Source: Polytrichum commune (lineage: Eukaryota; Streptophyta; Polytrichopsida; Polytrichales; Polytrichaceae). From it: 64,000 bases of DNA. Location: contig OX485803.1 in NCBI GenBank assembly GCA_950295325.1, positions 31,000,001-31,064,000 of the forward strand, read 5' to 3'. Below are positions 47,037-58,400 of this stretch, piece by piece; the stretch's first letter is position 1; each line of letters opens with the position of its first letter. The position numbers and the translations under genes are program-made. Under the pieces are notes generated by a model. That model saw nothing but the letters and a program-made list of their open reading frames with translations, made no database searches and was not told where the DNA came from.

Positions 47037-47447
47037 CACGGGGAGGTCACTTCATTGTCAAGTTGACACCATGTGCGGACAAAGTTTGCTACCCCTATAT
47101 TACATGCCATATATAATTTTAAAATTTATGATAGTTTTTTCTACATATACATAACCATTGATAGTATCTTTTGTATACTTTTTTGAAATTTTTAGTCATC
47201 TTTATTTTTTTTAGTATTTTTTTTAGTTTAATTATGTGTCATTCTAGTTAGAAATGGTATGTTTTATGAAAAAAACATATCATCAAATTTAGTTACCACT
47301 TTTAACTATGTCATAGGTACTGTGTATATCTAATCATGAAAAAAATTTGATAAATTTTTGACCCATTTTGGTGGTGCAACTTACCAAAAGAAGATTTTTT
47401 TTGGCCGCACGTGGTGTTCAACTTGACAATGGAGTGATCTACCTGTG
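47037..47447. mobile_element. 411-bp TIR element, 8-bp TSD (copy 2 of family)
   Basis: The left end is CACGGGGAGGTCACTTCATT and the right end, inverted, CACAGGTAGATCACTCCATT. The similarity runs about 45 bp to CCACGTGCGG. The flanks carry TGCACAAC (47029-47036 and 47448-47455), a perfect 8-bp duplication. The termini and the CACGTGCGG subterminal block match the element at 1781-2337. It is inserted in the TNP2 pseudogene between the LPYWK and DVMHIEKN blocks. Confidence 0.85.
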
Positions 47448-49593
47448 TGCACAACTGATCAATGGGCTAGCAGAGCACTATAAATGTCAACCTCGGAGGC
47501 CATGACTTAATTTTTTGATTATCATGCGGTTATTTGTATGTGATATATATAAAATCTTTGTAAACTCTAAGTATATTCCATTATATAGGAAAGAAAAATA
47601 CAAATTGTATAGTAATTACTCCATTACCAAATTCTATGTAGACAAATATGGCTACTTTATGCCCAGGTTACTAAAACATAATCTTGTATGGACAACTGTT
47701 GAGGTCATGATTTAAAACTTCGTCACCTTTTGGATGTAATGCACATCGAAAAGAATGTAACGGATTCTTTATTGAGGACATTGACAAACGCTCAAGGAAC
47801 AAAGGAGGATAGACTGGAAGTTCGCTTGGAGTTAAAGGCTGAAGGGAGGATGCCGAGTTTACATCCCCAAGAAGATGGCTTGGATTCAAAACAAAAAGTA
47901 AAATTCAAATGGGCTGATGCACCTTGGGTTTGGAGCAAAGAAGAGTACAAAAGCTTCAGAGAAGTCATAAGGGGGGTTAGGACTCCATCAAGCTATGGAG
48001 CAAGTTTGAGGAAAAAAATTCAAGGATGAGCGTATAATGGGCTTGAAAACCCATGATTATCATCATATTTTGCACCATTTTTGACCCATTGGCATCAAAG
48101 GTACATTCAAGAAGCACCCTGGGCTGAAACAAACAATATACAGGCTTAGTGGGTTGTTTAGGTGGATTTGTCTGCCTGAAATAAAAGTGGATGAAATACC
48201 AAATATGAAGAGGGAAGCAGCGAAAGTTATGTGCCTTTTGGAAATGCATTTCCCACCAACCATATTTGACATGCAAGTTCATTTAATAATTCATCTCGTA
48301 AATGAGGTGGAATTGTGTGGGCCAGTTCAAGCCAGATGGATGTATTTTATAGAGAGATACATGAAGGAATTAAAAGATTTTGTAAGACAAAAAAATTATC
48401 CAGAGGGAAGCATGGCGGCAGGATATCATTTAAAGGAAACAATATATTTTTTCTCAGAGTATTTGTCAGCTCTAGATCCGAAAGGTTCTATTGTATGGAA
48501 AATCCCCCAAACTACCAAAGAGGCAGACCAAGTGTTAGCTCATAGTCATACAATTATAAAAATGGACAAGGATTTGTATAATGAGGTTCAAACCTACATT
48601 TTGAAAAACACAGAGGAAATGAGGGTATGGGAGGTCCACTACAACATAGAAAATGATATTAGAAAAGAAAGGAGGATAAAATGGATGACCGAAAAATGGG
48701 GAGGGCCTAGAGAAAACTTACAAGGTGTCCCCGATGAGCTATTACCACTACCATCATATTCTGATTGGTTACCTAGTGCAATAAAGGTGGCCAAAGAAGG
48801 TGGATTGAGACACTTAGATGTGAATGAGTTTGTGGAGGAACTAGCAAGAGGCCCAAATGAATATGCCAAATCCTTTAGGGCATTATGGTACAAGGGTACT
48901 CATTACAGGACATTGGAGGCAGACAAGAGTGCAGAGGCAAATTTTGACTCAGGTATCGGAGGGACATACTGGGGTGATTTTGTGAGTGGTCCGAAAGACA
49001 AGTCTCCCATAGTGGATCAATTGGACTATTTTGGGTACATTGAGAAGATTTTGGAGATAGAGTATGATAGGGAGGAATACAATCGCATTGTATTTGTTGC
49101 AAAATGGTATGCAACAAACAAGAAACCCATAAGACTTGCAACGCAGGTTATGGACGAGTGCGGTTTTGTCCGGCACAGGAAAAATAGATGGTTGCCACGG
49201 GATGGTCCACAAGCAGATACAGTTACATCCCCTGCAGATTGCGAACAAGTGTATTTTGTGGACGACCCAAGTAGCAGGGAGTGGGTAATTGTGGTGCCAA
49301 CTAGGGCAAGAGCACGTCGGCTGGAAGGGGAATTGGACGCCACCATTGTTCCAGAAGATGATTTGGAAGAAATTGTTAGAAATAGGACCAACCTTGATCA
49401 AGTTCAAGTTATGTGTCATACAATGGAAGCTTCCTTTGAAGATGATATTGGAGCTGGTTTTGGGGAAGGCACCTCAAACACGATTGCACCGGAATATGTA
49501 ACAGATGACGAAGTTGATGACACTGACAAAGAGGTTTTTACAATGGATGTAAGCGATGATGAGGTTCAATTGGATTTACGTGCAGACGATTAG

Positions 49594-50641
49594 GGGGATG
49601 GTATTAGGGAAATTGTTGGTGAAGCATGTGACATGGATCCCCATAAAGTAAGTTACCTACATGTACTTGGTGAATAGTTACAAATCATTAAAATAATATT
49701 GTCACTTGTGTATGTACATGTGCTTGTTAGAAATAGGGAATGCCTTAGGTTCTTGAAGAAATTGGGAAGAATATGTTTAAATTTTAGGTATGTTTGATCT
49801 TGTGAACATGTAGGTGATGAATTTGTTTCAAACCTCATTCATCGGAGCTCCAGGGTGAATTTTGGGTTATAATGTGAATGTCTGTGTACAATAGAATGAA
49901 GTGATGATATGTTGTAATCCTACACATACAACTACGTGTGCAGTTGCGATTGAAGTATGGGTTTTGAGTTCAACGTTATGGAATCCAGAATGTTAGGTAC
50001 ATGCAGGGCCCATAATGACAGAAGCTTGGAGGCGATATCTTCCAAAACAGTGACCACTGTCATGTGGACTTATCTTGGTGAAATTGGACACTTAACATTG
50101 ATGAGAGGTCTTCAAAGATTGCACAGGCTAGTATTTCCAAAAATCATAAAAAAAAATGAGCATGTGTACGAAAAATATTCATAAAGATAAGTATATAGAA
50201 AAACAGCCGATGGAATTTGAGCCTGTAAGGAAAGTTGTAGCAAAGGCAATGACGAGACTTCAAATGAGTGACAATGTGCATGCAGCCTTGCCAGAGCAAA
50301 GAATTTTGTTTGGATTAAACAAATTACATCACAAGTGCATATGGCATCCATTCCCAAGTGAACAGATACATTGTCGTGCTGGTAAATATCTGGAAGTGAG
50401 CACCACACAGATTATGAGCACCCTGCGTTATCAACCTTTCATGCTAGTTTGGGAATGACAGTGGCATCTGCATGAGAGGAAAGGGACATTCTAAACTGAA
50501 ATTGGCATGTTCTCACAACACCTAGGAGTGATACGAGTGAGAGGCCTCAGTGGAGTGTTCAAGTTGAAGTGTCCCTGGAACTTCAAAGCAGCCAGGTTGG
50601 TAACAAACTTTAGGAGGTCGGGATGGTGGTCATGGGCATAA
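49594..50641. other. CACTA 3' part without recognised gene
   Basis: Plus-strand frames at 49957-50184 and 50156-50458 read smoothly (for example KVVAKAMTRLQMSDNVHAAL), but I recognise no family. They may be decayed extra exons of the transposon. No other signal was seen. Confidence 0.4.
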
Positions 50642-51223
50642 TTAAGCCAGGAACTCTACGCAATCCTGAGTAATATTGTAGAAATCCTTGACATGGGTCC
50701 ATTTAATAAGCAAAAGCTTACCTTCAAATTGGGCAGAGCCATGGATGCACAGTGTGACTTGGGGATGGCCTATACCTTCAGGGGTGCGCAATGTACGTTT
50801 TTTCTCCCGCACAGGAACCTCATGAAACACAAAGTGAAAGTTGGAGAAACTTGACAGAGTTGAAGCAGCGGCATCAACAGGATGTTGCACGGTGGGTAGC
50901 TTCCGCAACTTGAAATGGGAACTGGGTGCGTCAAAATCCTGGGTGTCAGCGTCACTACTGTCATCGCTGAGAACAGTGACCGGATGCTCAACCTTAACTG
51001 TTATGACGGGCTTGTGGGGAGTGAAAAACTTGGGCTTCTTCGAAATAGAATTGGTCGTATGCACAAGGTCGCAGCATGCTTGTGGTGGCATGTAATTGAG
51101 GGCCTCTTCAAAAGCTGCCATCATGTGGTTCGTGGGCCTGGAAGATGGGGAAGCCATGTTGGGAAATGGCAGAGAGGAAGAAATATGGGCAGTAGGGGGA
51201 TCCCAAGAGAAGGACATGATCAC
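50642..51223 (-). CDS. Hypothetical 193-aa protein in the CACTA region
   Basis: This is an open minus-strand frame of unknown function. It has a Ser/Pro-rich N-terminus, a basic stretch (KKPKFFTPHKP) and then VTVLSDDSSDAD, a hydrophobic core followed by acidic residues that resembles a SUMO-interacting motif. The C-terminal half has alternating hydrophobic strands (HPQVTLCIHGSAQFEGKLLL). It is convergent with TNP2 and lies just inside the right TAGTGAC cluster. It may be the second gene of the CACTA element, but there is no family match. Confidence 0.45.
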   Translation of the reverse strand: MIMSFSWDPPTAHISSSLPFPNMASPSSRPTNHMMAAFEEALNYMPPQACCDLVHTTNSISKKPKFFTPHKPVITVKVEHPVTVLSDDSSDADTQDFDAPSSHFKLRKLPTVQHPVDAAASTLSSFSNFHFVFHEVPVREKKRTLRTPEGIGHPQVTLCIHGSAQFEGKLLLIKWTHVKDFYNITQDCVEFLA

Positions 51224-51587
51224 TTATGGGACTCAAACCCTAAACTTGGTGTGCCGAAAAGAGGATCGTCACTTCCCGCCATCACCGCAAATGATGACAT
51301 CTCCCTCCACCAAATCTACAGGCTTCGAGGGAGGGAAAGGATGAGGTGATGCCACCTGAAATGGCAGAGGAGATGATGGGAAAATCTACTAAACTAGGCA
51401 AGTGATTTGATCCCTTCGAAGTCACCGAAAATGTATTCCTACTTACTAACAAGGTAAGAAGGGGCAAATATGAGGTAAGTTGTTGCAACAACACTTACCC
51501 GCAAACTACATATGCGGAAGAGAATGGCATGAATATCTGACAGGTGATGGACCCGAGGGTCCAAAAAAAAATCAAGACAATATTAGT

Positions 51588-51700
51588 GACAGCTTCCTGT
51601 CACTACACACAAAAGAGGATCAATTTGTGTTTACTATTGAAGCGATTCACGAACGTGTCACTAAAAATTGAATGGAGAGTGTAGTATATGTCACCAAGCG
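51588..51700. repeat. Right TAGTGAC subterminal cluster
   Basis: TAGTGACAG - CTTC - CTGTCACTA is a perfect inverted repeat, followed by CACTACACACAAAAG (shared with 40813-40830) and GTCACTAAAAATT (about 51657). It is the likely subterminal binding region of the CACTA element. Confidence 0.6.
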
Positions 51701-53564
51701 ACAAATCTTCTACTAATGCTCTTAAAATATAAGAGCTGACTTTGTAAGCTCATATCTTTAAAGGAATATATGCAGTTGCTTTGATAATTGGATGAGTATA
51801 GTTCTTGTTGTTAACTTTCCAAATTACTAACAATTGTCCCAATTAAAGCTTGTGAGCAAAAGTTGTGGTTGTTTAAGCAAATGAGTGTTTGTTGCCTTAT
51901 AAGAAGAGGTTCGTCCATCCAAGGTTAGCGGGTACGAGTTGGTATTGTGGGCGGCCGAACGTTGGAGTAGGGGTTCCGCACCAACCATCTCCAAATCAAT
52001 ATGAAAGTGAATCGGTAAGCTTTTAAACTTTACACCCTTCAATTTAGGAATGGCGGGAGCGCGGCAAAGATAAATTATCATCCCAACCCAACTATCCATG
52101 TAAGGCTAGGGGGGCATCACCCACGCCGAGGGGGATTCCAACTTCCATATGTACGGAGCCTCTCATTTAGGTGTTGTGATAGTAGTTTTCCATTCATAGT
52201 TCGTTCGAGTATGGTGAAGTCAGGTTAATCACCAACATAACCATTCTGCATGTTTATAGGTGGTAAGGTGAGAATAATGACCCACGAAACCACCATCATA
52301 TTGTTGGCCCCAAGGGTTGGAGGTGATTGGCCAACCCTTGAAGATTGTGCAACAAGTTGAACACACAGGTTGTCTTATTCTTCGGTCCCATTAAGTTGAA
52401 TTTTCGTGGTCAAACCGTGTTAAACTAATTAATACCCAACAAAATTCGTATAACCCCCGTGGGCAAAAACCAACCGGAAACTTAACTTGGATGATTGAGA
52501 CTACCCCTCCGGCAGCAAAGATCGGAGGGTGGAAGTATCAATCAACCATCAAGAAACTCGCACAGGGCCTTGAAGGGTTCGGATTAGGGTGTGCACCAAA
52601 CATATAGATGATAATGTCATAAATTATGAACTTAGTAATATAAGTTTTGTTCGATCAATCATAAACTAAAAATGAAATTTGAAAAGGTGGGACTTAATTT
52701 AAGTTTTCCCGTTTAGAGAATTTAATATATAAAAAATAAAAAATTAGATATGGCCCTAGATAAAAGATAAGGTTATTTCATTCATTAGGATTAGGTTGCC
52801 TTGATCCCAAGGTTGGTGCGTCTGCACGTAGAATATGATAGATTAGACATTAGATTAGGGAAATTGATAATTACCTTAGGCACTTCAAATCTAGGCACAA
52901 CATATCGGAAGGATACGACACGATTATCAAATCCCTCCACAAATCCAAAAAACTCATTAAATATCATAACATCCGGATTCGGCTTGGGTGTCAAAGCATG
53001 CCACCCTCGCCGAAGGGCTTGTGCGGTACTTTTAGGCTCCCTCGGAGGGGGGTGCCCAAAAACACCACAATACTATATAAATTTTGGAAGAAAGATTTCA
53101 AAAAGCTCTTGACAATGGTAGATGGGAGAGATGTGGGGTGGAGTAAAGATAAGTACGGAAGATCACCCACCCAAGTTGCTGGTTGGGAATGCCTCCTTGG
53201 AAACAAAGACCAAAACTACTAAAATAACTTTGCAAAATGTCATTTTCATTATTTGATAGCACTTTATAGAATACAATAGATTTATGCATTTCATATTTAT
53301 CGAGCCTAGATTTTACCTATATGAAGGAGTAATATCTTTATTTTATATTCACATTACCTTGCATCGGCCCTAAGGGCCAAAGGGTACCCTGGTAGCATTG
53401 CTACTTAACATTATGAGTAATGAAGTGTTCAAAAATGAATTCATATGATGTGTTTAATATGAGCTAATTTTTTATAGGCTCAGTGCTTCCGTATTGATTT
53501 CATTGACATTCAGAAGTATAGGAGCATTTTGTATTTCATATAAACGTTGTATAGGATAGGTAGA
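51701..53564. other. Spacer, no recognised gene
   Basis: Short ORFs occur on both strands at 52791-53289 with no family motif. Sequence composition is closer to an LTR or a degraded retroelement than to a gene, but no paired repeat was found. Nothing further can be supported. Confidence 0.45.
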
Positions 53565-55447
53565 TGTAGTAAGTTTTTGCTATGGCTTAAAACAACAAAA
53601 CCTAGGGAACTAAGTCTCCAGGAAGACCGAGATAGTGTTTATAAGGGTTAATGTCACATTGGATTAAGGTTCTTAATAACATTTTAGGGTGATTCCCATT
53701 CTTTACTCTCTTCAATGTTAACTTATCCCATTATTTTTCCTTCCTCTTATTAATTCATTCGTGATGGTTCCGTAGTGAGTGTTGTTTGTCCTATCTTTAA
53801 GGTAGGTGCTATCACTCTAAGGCTTGGACCTAATTCAATCGTGAAGCTCAAAAGCTTGGCAAGTGGTCAATGGCTCATAGTCAGGACAAAGTCCGGGGTA
53901 ATGTCTTTTTGTAACCGCATAGTCTTTGCTCATCATAAATCACAATTGCGGTAATTCAACGATTGAATTCTTTCTTTAATCAACTTACAACCATCATGCA
54001 AGCGTCGCAGAGCTAATAGCCATCACCTCCACTTATCCGGTAAACCTGGCAACTCATCTAAAAAACATCCACATTGTCAGTACATAAAACAACGCATGAC
54101 AAGCTAGGCGATATCATGTGTTAAAGTTTTTAGTCCGATGTTGTTTACTAAGAACTTGCACGAGGTATAATCTTACTCTTTGATGGTAATGTCTCCTCCT
54201 TCTTGGTAACGTCCTGGCAGCCTATAGCCTACTTGTTACTGACTTCTCGCATCCTCTCTCTCTCGGCTCAATGGCCCTACTCAGGCTATACCCTTACCTA
54301 GGTAACTGCCGGGTACGTCTGTCTCTGACTCTTGGGCTTCCGCCTTTGCTCATGGCTATGGCCTCCTCATCTCTCTCTGGTTAATGGCCTCGCCCTTCAC
54401 AAGCATCTCTCATATAGCCGTTCCTTCTCAGACTATTGGCCTCTTTCCTCTCCTTTCACAATCTCTCTCAGACTTCAGCCTGCTGTTGATGATATGGTCA
54501 TTTTGTTAATGAACAAGCGATCGCCCCTCTCAAGCAACTCGCCTTCTTCTCACTGACTCTAAGATCACGGCGAATAGGCTCTTGCTTATCGCCAAGACTT
54601 TTACTTCCCATTCTAGATTTTACATGACTATGTAATCTCTCAGGCGATAACCCAAGGTGCACTCACTGGTATAGACACGAGGCTCTCACAACCTCATTGA
54701 ATCCACTTGCCTTTCTGACTATTCCATACGCTCTCGGCCATTGCCCTCCACATTTTATTGCAAATATTCTCAGACAATGTTGAACTCTCCAGACATTACT
54801 CTTTTAGACTATCACTCAAACTTTTCTCTTTTATCGACCTATCGCCCGATATATCTTTCACTTCATGCTTTGACAAAACATACTTTGCTCTCTCTCTTAG
54901 ACATTTCTCATCAGACTACTCGCCTGACTTACATTCGACTGACAGATTCTCACGTTATCAAGACAAGATTTCCACTTCTCAAATATTGCTCATACTCACA
55001 CACATCACAATTTGACTCTTCCAAATGCATCAAGATTATAGCACTGAAATTACAACTTTACTTCAATGTCCAAGTTCATATTCTACCGAAGCCCGCATCT
55101 CACGACTTCAACATACTTGCCTACTATGCTAAATTTTGATTTAGCTGCCTACTAGCCATCCAACCTCGATCACCGAGAGTTGGTGCTTTGAAAAGCCTAT
55201 TGCTTCCGCTAAGAGACTATGCCTGATTTCTAAGAGTGAGAATAGCCTGCATTCTGCCTTGGCTGTCCTCTCCTCATAGTGCCGGATAAGAGAGACAGTC
55301 GGTTAGCATTGTAACCGCTTCTGCAACGGAGATAGCCCTTCCTTTTCATACTGGATGACCTCCAATGGCTAATAGCCGGATGAATCTCATCAAAATTCGA
55401 AAATGGCCAACTTCGGCTAGGCGATAGCCAAAAAATTGGTTTTACAG
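53565..55447 (+). repeat. Left inverted arm, pyrimidine-rich, motif-dense
   Basis: The plus strand is rich in C and T (CTCTCTC runs) and studded with TATAGCC, CTATGGCC, TATTGGCC, CGATAGCC and TTGCC variants about every 20-50 bp from 54010 to 55440. The outer 450 bp lack the motif and are the best-conserved match to the right arm. No convincing gene: the 54741-55139 ORF is pyrimidine-driven (Ser/Leu/Thr rich). Confidence 0.7.
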
Positions 55448-58400
55448 TAGATGTGGATGACAACGACATCTTCTTACCAAATTGGTTAGTGAACTCGTGA
55501 ACGGAGGAGTCATTTGGCGAGGTAGGCATAATGAAAACCCTCCATGTATGCAAATTCAATTCAAGACATCAACTGAATTTGGAGCCATTCACAAGTGAAT
55601 ATTATTGTTGTTGGTATTAAATAATAAAATCTCATGGCAAGATTATTTATCAATGCTTGCAACAATCATTGCCTTGTTATGAACGATGGAGATTTTGCAC
55701 TCTTCGCTATCATCTTGGCTGATATACATGCGTAAAATTCAAGCATATTATTTTAGTTAATTCCACTTTGTTTCATCCATGTGTTTATGTTGTGGTGTAA
55801 CTATTTGATTTTTTTTTACTAAATTTCTTAAGGCATTATGCAAGCCATGCTTAAATTTCCAAATCTAAATAACAAGCAATCCCCCTTGCCTCAAAAGTTT
55901 CATAGACGATTCAAAAAAAAATCCACAAAATTCACAAATATGTCTTCGCACATGAGATCAATAGTTTTGGATGTCGTGATTTTGTTGGATTTTTTAAAAT
56001 TATTTGAAAAACTTCATGGGCAAAGAGGATATTTATTTTGAACCTATTTGATAATTCCATACTTGTATACTATAAATCTTACAACCTACAATTTTTGCTT
56101 ATATGAATTTTTGCATATTTGAATATTTCCATATATGAATTATTTTATACTTGTTTTGAGTTTTTACAACACCTAGGTCTTAGACATTTAAAATCATGTA
56201 TATTTAAATTTTAGATATGTGAATTTTATGTAGTTGCATTCTTGATTCTTGTTTTTGTCATTACCATTTTGTGATTGAATCTTAATATTTTGTTATTCAA
56301 AAATTGAATTATTTTTTGGATTTAGGATAGGACTACTACTGATTGTGATGATGATGATGATGATGCGAATATTCTATCATTGGAAGATGTTGAAATTATT
56401 GTAAATAACATATAAAATCGTAGAATACATATTTTAATTTCATGATTAACAATTTATGCATTAAATCACTATAGAAGTCTAGGATCTCTATTCCTATATG
56501 TCGGTTGGTACCATTGGTTGTGGTTTGACCTATGTTTGATGATGATGTGTAATTCATAAAGATCAAGTCTATTAATGGCTATAGAATAGGCAACAAGGTT
56601 TCCTATATATTAACTTATGATTAAAAAATCAATTTGAATTAGATCTTGAAATGGAAGTAATTTGGAGTGTTGATTAATATATAGCTAAGGTTGTTTTTAG
56701 AAAAAAATAACATTGATGATGGCTATGCCACTTTGCAAAACAAAATATATTTATTCTAGGAGAAAAAAATCATTAGGTGATGGATGCCGACGACATATAA
56801 AGTGTTTATACGCCGAGAATTCATAATGACATTATGTTGTTGATTGCATATGTTTCAATGCATTCGATAATATTGGAATCATTTTTGAAGCAATGTGTGA
56901 TGTAAATATGTATAAATTTCATAATTGTTTATTGCAACTTTTATTATTTGATTTTTATTATTTTAATCAATATTTTCATTCATTTTTTTCTAGGTCCACA
57001 GAAAGTAACTTGTGAAGATCAATGTTGTTCACAAACTTCATCGCATTTGTGATTTGGTCTTTTATCTCTTGAAGATTTCAAATCATAAATTTTAGTTGGC
57101 AGTTGAAAAAATATATCAAAAAAAATTCAACTTGGTAGGTTTTGACAATTGATGTATTTGCATGATTTTTGTATAAGGTCCAATTTAGAACCCATGTTTG
57201 GTGTACATGTGTTTGTTTTCATGTTTATATTGAAAGGTAAATTCTCATAATGTATTTGTATATGCTACATGAGTTGTTGCGGCTATAGACAATACATGTA
57301 GAATTTATAACAAAACTACGTCTGCCGTGGAGAGGTCAAAACACGAATTAAGGGAAGTAATATCAAAGAAACATATCAAAATCATCAAAAATATCATATC
57401 CAAGGAATTTGAGAAATTGTTCAATGTTTCATATCCGGAATCAAAGAGGAATTTTTAAAGGAAGTAAATTTTATTTTTCATTCGTATTATTTTTCATTAT
57501 GATTCAAGTTTTGAATTTTTTTTCATATATTATTTCTTACATATTTGAATCTTGTAGACTTTAGTCTTGATTTTTGTATTTTTAGATTCTAACATGTTTA
57601 GCTTTTGCATACTTAGGTCTTGCACACTTGAACTTTGCATGCTTGATTTCATACATATTTAGATTATTGCATGTTTGATTTCATACAATCTAGAATTCTT
57701 GCATACTTGCATCTTCGATTCTAGAATACTTGAATTCATATATATATATATATATATATATATTTGAATTCTTGCATAATTGAATATTTAATTTATATAT
57801 ATTTTTAAGCATTGTATATTTTGATTTTATATACTTGAGTGAGTGTTGAACATAGGTATCTGCGGAGGGAGTTGCTTGCATAAAAGACAATAAAGTTTCT
57901 CTATTTGCCTTTTTTTTAAATGTTTGGGTTGACATGATCCACAAAAGTTACATTTACACTTCTGCATAATTGAAACTTTGGGATTTTAATGATTTTCAAG
58001 AATGTCCTTGGTTTGTGGTTTGCTTTATTGTTTTCTACCTAGCAGAGGAGGAGGTTGAGCGCAAGGTTGTGATCGGGAGTACACCTTTCGATACATTACA
58101 AAATACAATTGAAACCAATAAGGATGGTTCCCAATCTATGTAGGAAGGTGTGGCCACACAAACTAGATAAAAAAAAATAATAGAAGTTTGACATTCCACC
58201 CTGCACCCCCAAATGTAACCACCGATGACACAACATGTACATCTATTATTATAGACATTGACAAATTTCTCTCATTCTCGCAACAAGACCTGGTTGTGGG
58301 TCAACAACCTGCAGGGTTTTCTTCATTGATGGAACAATTGTTGTCGGAAAACACCTATGTCTTGGGATTGATATCAATTGTTTTACATCCTTTAGTATTG

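Larger units (their letters stand above)
44780..49593 (+). pseudogene. CACTA TNP2 transposase (with DUF4218 and DUF4216 regions)
   Basis: Exon-like blocks: about 44780-45392 (SDIGISAYFRF, HACRDDCILYYG, CPTCKKPRY), 45551-45893 (FPLIPRLKAHY, MRWHANH, LGLFLDGVNPF, PICVVNYNIPP), 46021-about 46198 (NMDVYLQPLIDELRLLW), 46571-46890 (GHATCPNCG, YIGYRRFLDMDHPWR, LPYWK), 47717-48029 (LLDVMHIEKNV), then 48154-49593 with a DUF4218-like part (EMHFPPTIFDMQVHLIIHLV, FIERYMKELKDF) and a DUF4216-like part (DYFGYIEKILEIEY). It ends in an acidic tail. This is the standard order of TNP2 proteins. Stops at 44892 and 44931, a frameshift near 48030 and a MITE at 47037 show decay. Confidence 0.85.
37417..51700 (+). 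mobile_element. CACTA (En/Spm) transposon region with extra genes
   Basis: The region holds a plus-strand TNP2 transposase, its transposase-associated N-terminal domain, a SET ORF, a minus-strand plant-transposase-like gene and a minus-strand unknown ORF. Clusters of TAGTGAC/GTCACTA motifs occur at 37430-37580, 40776-40830 and 51588-51680, as expected for subterminal and promoter sites of CACTA elements. A CACTA start is visible at 37418 (CACTAGTGGAGTC). The right end is only approximate: GAGAGTG near 51674 is not a canonical TAGTG, and no 3-bp duplication matches. The limits are therefore tentative, and it may be two overlapping elements. Confidence 0.5.

Noticed and set aside
54741-55139. 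132-aa plus-strand ORF in the left inverted arm
   Set aside because: Its Ser/Leu/Thr-rich content follows from the pyrimidine-rich composition; the right arm does not keep the same frame.
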